This document shows positions 59,126 through 64,000 of a stretch of 64,000 nt of DNA, in pieces. How positions within the stretch are numbered: position 1 is the first letter of the stretch; every line of letters begins with the position of its first letter. The DNA comes from an uncultured Acetatifactor sp. (GTDB lineage Bacteria > Bacillota > Clostridia > Lachnospirales > Lachnospiraceae). A model generated the notes under the pieces. It saw only the letters and a program-made list of their open reading frames with translations. It was not told the origin of the DNA and did not search any database. The position numbers and the translations under genes are program-made. Location: NCBI GenBank assembly GCA_910586215.1, contig CAJUGH010000016.1, positions 1-64,000 on the forward strand, read 5' to 3'.

Positions 59126-60680
59126 GCTACAGGAGGACTGTAGGGAGACGTTGGAGGGTATCTACCCGGATATTGTCCACATCAATTGCCGGACAGGCGA
59201 TTGTGCTTATATCAAGGACAGGGAGGAGATTGCCGGCAAGCTGTATACGGAATACAAATGGAGTGACCTGCGGGAGGAGGCCATGAAGAAGGTCTGCCCG
59301 GAGGACCTGGAAAGGTGCAGGATGTTTACATCCATGGAGAACCTGCAGCGGATCGGTGGCAGGGATATTCCCAGTGACACCTGTATCTACGGGAAGATCT
59401 TCCAGGGGGAATACTGCCTGCAACAGTCCGTGGTACTGCCAGAAGGTGTCAGCGGGGACAGTGTGCTGGTGTATACCAGGGATGCTGATGAGTCTGTCCG
59501 GATTGACGAACACTTGAAGAGGCAGCTTTTCCGGGAACTGCAGAAGGCAAGGGAGGCTGAACTGGCCCGGACGGAATTCCTGCGGTATGCGGACAAGGAA
59601 CTGCATGCTGCCATGGAGGTGATCCTGGGCAGGCTTCGCAGGGAGGATGCCCCAGGGGAGGGCCAGGAACAGGCCGCAAGGATGGGGCGCTATATCCAGA
59701 CCCAGATGGAGGATATCACCACATTAAGCAGTCTCAAGGAGAAGCGTCTGCCGATCAGGCGGGAAGTATTCTCCATGGCAGCCCTGCTGGAAGACTGCAG
59801 GGAGTATGCCCAGAGCAGGGCACAGGGGCACAACATTACGTTTGAACTGGAAGCATGCCAGGATCTGCAGGAGACTTATTATGGGGATCCCATGCGTCTG
59901 ATGGAAGTACTGTTCCAGGTGCTGGCTAATGCTTTTGATTACAACCGTGACGGCGGCAGCGTGCGGCTGGAAGTCGGGCTTCAGGAATCAGGGGAAGCCG
60001 TGGACCAGGTGTATTTTCTGGTCAGGGATACAGGCAGGGGAATCGATGCACAGTTCCTGCCCAGGATATATGATAAGTTTGCAAGGCAATGCCCCGGGGA
60101 CATGGGCAATACCCGGATGGGACTGGGGCTTTTCCTTGGGAAGATCGTGATGGACTCCATGGGAGGAACCGTAAGGGTAGACAGCCAGGAAGGCTGCGGC
60201 AGCAGTTTCCGGATGGTGGTACCACTGGTGCATGTGGAGGCCCGGGATCAGAGGCAGGCGTGGGAAGATATCTTAAATCCCCTGCCTAAACAGGCCGGGG
60301 AGAAGCAAGTGCTGCTGGTGGAGGATAACGAGATGAACCTGGAGGCTGCAGCGGAGCTTTTGCAGGAGGACGGATACCACGTGGTGGGATGCCTGAATGG
60401 CAGGGATGCCCTGCAGGCCTTCGCACACAGTATACCGGGCACCTTTGGACTGGTACTTGCGGATGTGGAGATGCCTGGAATGGATGGAGAGATGCTTGCG
60501 GAGAAGATCCGGGAACTGCCCCATGCAGACAGCCTTAAGGTACCCATAGTGGGAATGTATGTAGATCCCCATGCCCTGGAAGGGACAGACAGGGGAAAAG
60601 CGTTCACAGGTGTGCTGGGAAAGCCGTTTAATAGTAAGGCGTTCCGCAGCCTGATGCAGGAGTACAGGACAGATATATGA
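59082..60680 (+). CDS. Hybrid histidine-kinase-like protein lacking the phosphoacceptor histidine
   Basis: A 532-residue soluble protein. An N-terminal sensor-like region (about 1-150) is followed by a HisKA-like helix in which the usual F-L-x-x-x-SH-E is FLRYADKELH: the phospho-His position is Lys172, with the nearest His three residues later at 175. The ATPase domain keeps N box (VLFQVLANAFDYN), G1 (VRDTGRGID) and G2 (RMGLGLFLGKIV). The C-terminal receiver keeps VEDNEMNL, Asp461 in LADVEMPGMDG and Lys in LGKPF, but its Thr/Ser position reads VGMYV. Autophosphorylation in the standard way should be impossible. It overlaps the MarR gene by 44 bp and cardiolipin synthase by 4 bp (ATGA), so it may sense or scaffold rather than signal by phosphate. 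Confidence 0.85.
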   Translation: MSLEEGIQGRNRKDKLQEDCRETLEGIYPDIVHINCRTGDCAYIKDREEIAGKLYTEYKWSDLREEAMKKVCPEDLERCRMFTSMENLQRIGGRDIPSDTCIYGKIFQGEYCLQQSVVLPEGVSGDSVLVYTRDADESVRIDEHLKRQLFRELQKAREAELARTEFLRYADKELHAAMEVILGRLRREDAPGEGQEQAARMGRYIQTQMEDITTLSSLKEKRLPIRREVFSMAALLEDCREYAQSRAQGHNITFELEACQDLQETYYGDPMRLMEVLFQVLANAFDYNRDGGSVRLEVGLQESGEAVDQVYFLVRDTGRGIDAQFLPRIYDKFARQCPGDMGNTRMGLGLFLGKIVMDSMGGTVRVDSQEGCGSSFRMVVPLVHVEARDQRQAWEDILNPLPKQAGEKQVLLVEDNEMNLEAAAELLQEDGYHVVGCLNGRDALQAFAHSIPGTFGLVLADVEMPGMDGEMLAEKIRELPHADSLKVPIVGMYVDPHALEGTDRGKAFTGVLGKPFNSKAFRSLMQEYRTDI

Positions 60681-62332
60681 GCATAGGAGAAGACAGGAAG
60701 CGGAAACTGGGGAGGATCAGGACCCTGATCTATGGCAGGACTGCCATCATCATGGTGGCGTTCCTGGCACAGCTTGGGATGTTGGCAGTGGGATACTATT
60801 GGCTTCGCGGTTACAACTTCGTGTTTTACTGGCTGTTTGTGACAATAACAGTCATAGCAATCGTGCATGTCTTCAACACAGGGGAAAATCCGGACATGAA
60901 GCTGTCCTGGATGTTCCCTATTGCTGTGTTTCCGGTGTTCGGGGCGATATTTTACCTGGCTATCATCCTGCAGCCGGGCACAAAAGTACTCTATGGCAGA
61001 CAGCGGGAGATGTCCGCACGCACGAAAAAGTATGTGCGTCCGGACAGGGCGGTGTGGGAGAAGCTGCGGGCAGATAGCCCCCAGATGGGACAGCTTGCCC
61101 ATTACCTGTATAGCTGTGACAACAGTCCTGTCTATGAACATTCCACAGTGACTTATTATGCCCTGGGGGACGAACAGTTTCCCCATATGGTGGAGGAACT
61201 GAAGAAGGCAGAAGACTATATCTTCATGGAGTTCTTCATTGTCAGTCCGGGATATGTGTGGGACACCCTTCTGGAGATCCTGCTGGAGAAGGTGAAGGAG
61301 GGGGTGGAGGTGCGGTTTCTGTATGATGGTACCTGTGTCCTGTGGTATCTGCCCAGTTATTACCCCCTGCTTCTGGAGCAGGAGGGGATCCAGTGCAGGA
61401 TGTTTTCCCCCATAAAGCCCATTTTCTCCCCCCATTACAATAACCGGGACCATCGGAAGATTGTGGTCATTGACGGAAAGGTGGCATTTACAGGAGGGAT
61501 CAACCTGTCAGATGAGTACATCAACCGAAAGCCCCGCTTCGGCCATTGGAAGGATGCAGGTGTGATGGTGAAGGGAGAGGCAGTGGAGCGTTTTGCCTAT
61601 ATGTTCCTGGAGATGTGGAACATGTCCGAGGGCAGTGCGCCGAAGAAGAGGAAAGGATCAAGTGTGGATGCCGGGGGAACCGGGCGGGAGCCTTCCGGTA
61701 CAGCCCTGGTCCATGCTGCCAGGCAGCAGGGGGAGGAAGACTATGGGAAATACAGACGGGCCAGGGAGAATGCCCTGCCCGGAGACGGCTATGTGATTCC
61801 CTACAGCGTGTGCCCCCTGGGGCCGGAACGCGTGGGGGAACGGGTCTATCTGGACATCATCCACACCGCCCACACGTATGTACACATTATGACCCCATAC
61901 CTGATCTTGGATTACCAGATGCTCATGGCATTGCGGTATGCCGCCCGGCGGGGGGTGGAGGTGGTCATCATCATGCCCCATATCCCGGATAAGAAGTATG
62001 CCTTTCTGCTGGCGAAGACCTATTATAACCAGCTTCTGGAGGCGGGGGTGCGGATCTGTGAATATGAGCCGGGCTTCGTCCACGCCAAGGTGTTCGTATC
62101 AGATGACTGTAAGGCGGTGGTGGGAACGGTGAACCTGGATTACCGCAGTCTGTACCATCATTTTGAATGCGGGCTGGTACTGTATCAGAATTCCCAGGTG
62201 GCCTTGATCGAGAGGGATGTGCAGGATACGCTGTCAAAATGCCTGGAGGTGATTCCCCAGGATTATGGCAGGCTGCATCTATGGGAAAGAGCCCTGGGAA
62301 GGATTATGCGGATCGTGGCACCCTTGATGTGA
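60677..62332 (+). CDS. Cardiolipin synthase (phospholipase D family)
   Basis: A 551-residue membrane enzyme that makes cardiolipin from two phosphatidylglycerol molecules. Two N-terminal membrane helices (about 20-75 and 82-105) are followed by two HKD motifs: NRDHRKIVVIDGKVAFTGG and FVHAKVFVSDDCKAVVGT. Between the halves lies a 45-residue charged insert (KKRKGSSVDAGG...). Other family marks: EDYIFMEFFIVSPGYVWDTL and HIMTPYLILDYQMLMALRYA. It starts inside the stop of the kinase-like gene (ATGA), so translation is coupled. A terminator follows at 62429, ending the lipid operon. Confidence 0.92.
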   Translation: MSIGEDRKRKLGRIRTLIYGRTAIIMVAFLAQLGMLAVGYYWLRGYNFVFYWLFVTITVIAIVHVFNTGENPDMKLSWMFPIAVFPVFGAIFYLAIILQPGTKVLYGRQREMSARTKKYVRPDRAVWEKLRADSPQMGQLAHYLYSCDNSPVYEHSTVTYYALGDEQFPHMVEELKKAEDYIFMEFFIVSPGYVWDTLLEILLEKVKEGVEVRFLYDGTCVLWYLPSYYPLLLEQEGIQCRMFSPIKPIFSPHYNNRDHRKIVVIDGKVAFTGGINLSDEYINRKPRFGHWKDAGVMVKGEAVERFAYMFLEMWNMSEGSAPKKRKGSSVDAGGTGREPSGTALVHAARQQGEEDYGKYRRARENALPGDGYVIPYSVCPLGPERVGERVYLDIIHTAHTYVHIMTPYLILDYQMLMALRYAARRGVEVVIIMPHIPDKKYAFLLAKTYYNQLLEAGVRICEYEPGFVHAKVFVSDDCKAVVGTVNLDYRSLYHHFECGLVLYQNSQVALIERDVQDTLSKCLEVIPQDYGRLHLWERALGRIMRIVAPLM

Positions 62333-62428
62333 GGAAAGGCCAGGGCAGGAAAATAGATCGTTCCTTTACAAGGGAGTGTTGTTGACTTGAACGGCAAGAC
62401 CGTGAAAAGGAACCATAGATCTGGTTTT

Positions 62429-62455
62429 AGGCAGGGAGCAGCTACCTGCCTTTTT
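62429..62455 (+). terminator. Intrinsic terminator after the lipid operon
   Basis: AGGCAGG pairs with CCTGCCT across a nine-base loop, and TTTTT follows. The 62456-62611 stretch holds no clear promoter; the ECF gene may have its own. Confidence 0.75.
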
Positions 62456-62611
62456 GGTGTACCGGCAGGCATATATGGGTTTAGAAAAAAGTGATAGAGT
62501 ATTTGAAACCTTGCCGGGAAAAAGGCGTCCATAGAGGTACAGAGAGGAAGGAACCGGCAGCCTACGGGGAGTCCAGCCAGACATGCCTGGGCCGGTGAAA
62601 GGAGGAGGGGT

Positions 62612-63172
62612 TTGAGAGATACACAGATACTGGATTTGTACTGGACACGGGACGAGCAGGCCATTGTGGAGACCCAGCGCAGCTATGGGGGATACTGCTA
62701 TAGCATTGCCTTCCGTATCCTGCAGGTCAGGGAGGATGCGGATGAGTGTACCAATGATACCTGGCTGCGGGCCTGGAACTGCATACCGCCCAAACGACCC
62801 AGCCGGCTGGCCCTGTTTCTGGGAACCATTACACGGAATCTGTCCCTGGACAGATGGAAAGGAAGGCATACGATGAAACGTGGCAAAGGGGAGATGACGC
62901 TGGCCCTGGATGAACTGGCAGAATGTGTGCCGGATAAGCACAGCACGGAGGAGGCAGTGGAGGCCGCAGAACTGGAGAGGCTTCTCAATGCGTTCCTTCA
63001 CAGTCTGCCGGAGCGGGAATGCAATGTATTTCTCAGAAGATACTGGTATGTGGAAGAGTATGGAAGCATTGCGGAAAGGTATGGGCTGAAGCTGAATACT
63101 GTGAAGACCATTCTCCATAGGACCAGGGGAAAGCTTCGGGATTATCTGGAGAGGGAGGGGATTGCGCTGTGA
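62612..63172 (+). CDS. ECF-type RNA polymerase sigma factor
   Basis: A 186-residue sigma factor with region 2 (YCYSIAFRILQVREDADECT, NDTWLRAWNCIP, DRWKGRHTMKR) and region 4 (LPERECNVFLRRYWYVEEYG, IAERYGLKLNTVKTILHRTR, helix-turn-helix). Regions 1 and 3 are absent, as in ECF sigmas. The start is TTG 62612, with GGAGGAGGGG close upstream. A four-base GTGA overlap at 63169 joins it to the anti-sigma-type gene downstream, the usual pair layout. The regulon is unknown. Alternative: sigma-70 family regulator of Lachnospiraceae-specific stress type. Confidence 0.9.
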   Translation: MRDTQILDLYWTRDEQAIVETQRSYGGYCYSIAFRILQVREDADECTNDTWLRAWNCIPPKRPSRLALFLGTITRNLSLDRWKGRHTMKRGKGEMTLALDELAECVPDKHSTEEAVEAAELERLLNAFLHSLPERECNVFLRRYWYVEEYGSIAERYGLKLNTVKTILHRTRGKLRDYLEREGIAL

Positions 63173-64000
63173 GCGACAGGAATAAGGAAGCAATGCGGAT
63201 CATGGAAGCCCTAAGCGGCGTGGACCTGGAACTGTTGGAGCGCTGTGGTGCAAAAGAGGACTGGGAGTTCCAGGGACAGGAGGGGAAGGATCATACCAGA
63301 GGGAAACAGAAGCGTAGGGCCGGGGGAAAAGGCAGGAAGCCCATCTGGCAGTATGGCAGGGCCTGGGCAGCCTGTATAGCCCTTCTGATGGTAGGCGCAG
63401 TATCCTGGGGAGCCTTCCGCTTTGTCACTATGCCCCACGGGTCATCCTGGAGTGACAGCAAGGCAGGGGGAACTGCTGACGGTGCAGCCCAGGAAGCCTT
63501 GACAGAAGGGGGAGTCATGGAAGAGGGGCTGGAAGCCGGGAGGGGGAACGTGTCCGAGGATGTAGCCATGCCGGGGGAGGGGCCTGGGGACATGGGCCAG
63601 GGATCGCAAGAGGGCGGTGTGAATGCCGGGGAATCCGGGAACGGATCTGCCGGCGGCCAGGCTGGCGGGAATGGCGTGACCCAGGACACAGAGGCAGGAA
63701 GCAAGGTTGAAGGCGGCCAGGGCAGTGCGGGAGGGGTATCCCCGGGGGCAGGAACACAAGCCGTGGAGGACGGAAGGCAGGAGGAAGATTTTACCACAGA
63801 CCGGGGAACGCCTGTAAGCCCTTACCAGGAGATTACGAAGGAGCAGGCCCTCAGTGTGGAAGTCCTGGGAGCCTACATCCCCTCACAGCTTCCTGCCGGA
63901 TATGGGCTGGAATCAGTGAAGGCAAAGATTTCCCAGGAAGATGGGAGTACAGACATTCTCCTCTTGACCTGGACCAGGGGAATGGATTATATTACTCTAT
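63169..64000 (+). CDS. Putative anti-sigma factor / membrane sensor (truncated by window end)
   Basis: A frame starting GTG 63169 stays open to the right edge, about 277 codons. The N-terminal segment is soluble and basic (KQKRRAGGKGRKP). It is followed by one membrane helix (ACIALLMVGAVSWGAF), then a long Gly/Glu/Ala-rich linker (about residues 90-205) and the start of an extracellular domain (about 225 on, EVLGAYIPSQLPAGYGLESV). This is the layout of a one-helix anti-sigma factor whose cytoplasmic part holds the ECF sigma. No zinc HCC motif is seen, so it is a non-ZAS type. The GTGA overlap with the sigma gene makes the pairing likely. C-terminus missing. Confidence 0.78.
   Translation, partial: MSDRNKEAMRIMEALSGVDLELLERCGAKEDWEFQGQEGKDHTRGKQKRRAGGKGRKPIWQYGRAWAACIALLMVGAVSWGAFRFVTMPHGSSWSDSKAGGTADGAAQEALTEGGVMEEGLEAGRGNVSEDVAMPGEGPGDMGQGSQEGGVNAGESGNGSAGGQAGGNGVTQDTEAGSKVEGGQGSAGGVSPGAGTQAVEDGRQEEDFTTDRGTPVSPYQEITKEQALSVEVLGAYIPSQLPAGYGLESVKAKISQEDGSTDILLLTWTRGMDYITL

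Overview
The window looks like the chromosome of a gut-type Lachnospiraceae (class Clostridia). The reasons are strong AGGAGG-type ribosome sites, sigma-A-like promoters, a tRNA-Phe T-box before pheST, a Firmicutes fatty-acid operon with FabK and a FabT-like MarR regulator, LytTR signalling, an AraC protein with a GyrI-like domain, and many plant-glycan enzymes. Most genes are GC-rich (well above 50% by eye). The restriction-modification pair at 29.5-32.4 kb is clearly AT-richer and looks acquired. No rRNA, tRNA, CRISPR array or complete insertion sequence was seen. The taxon is inferred from gene content only.

Layout. 0-1.6 kb: decayed pieces (acetyltransferase tail, frameshifted membrane protein, solute-binding-protein tail) around intact YunG-like and MmcQ/YjbR-like genes. 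1.66-6.8 kb: T-box, pheS, pheT, an odd PilT-like ATPase and a small conserved protein. 6.9-14.6 kb: an unknown low-complexity protein, a truncated Rpn-type fragment, aroA with an internal insertion, a PAS hybrid kinase, cysK and a tocopherol-cyclase-like gene. 14.8-19.3 kb: GH127 beta-L-arabinofuranosidase, a zinc-ribbon protein, a Nudix hydrolase, a cluster of nested hairpins and a LacI-type regulator. 19.4-25 kb: LytTR response regulator, sensor kinase, small membrane protein and ABC transporter, then a lipoprotein. 25.4-29.3 kb: xylulokinase, DUF4867 and a fucose/arabinose-isomerase-family protein. 29.5-32.4 kb: a BcgI-like two-subunit restriction-modification system. 32.5-37.7 kb: SDR, AraC regulator, repeat-rich gap, MATE exporter and ArsR-type regulator. 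38.0-48.5 kb: GH51 arabinofuranosidase, a DUF3298-like lipoprotein, DUF2264, a polyferredoxin-like membrane protein, and a GH28-LRR operon. 48.7-50.5 kb: chemotaxis receptor. 50.7-62.3 kb: acpP-fabK-fabD-fabG-fabF-fabZ-accDA-fabH, then a MarR regulator, a histidine-kinase-like protein without its phosphoacceptor His, and cardiolipin synthase. 62.6-64 kb: ECF sigma factor and an anti-sigma gene cut by the window end.

Two themes stand out. Arabinose-rich glycans: GH127, GH51 and GH28 enzymes, a sugar isomerase/kinase operon and several local regulators. Membrane lipids: fatty-acid synthesis has a FabT-like operator at its promoter and runs with short gaps or overlaps into a degenerate sensor and cardiolipin synthase. 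Three or more families of small hairpin-forming repeats sit between genes. One repeat, with GTTACTGTTCAC terminal inverted repeats, lies inside the fab operon between fabK and fabD.
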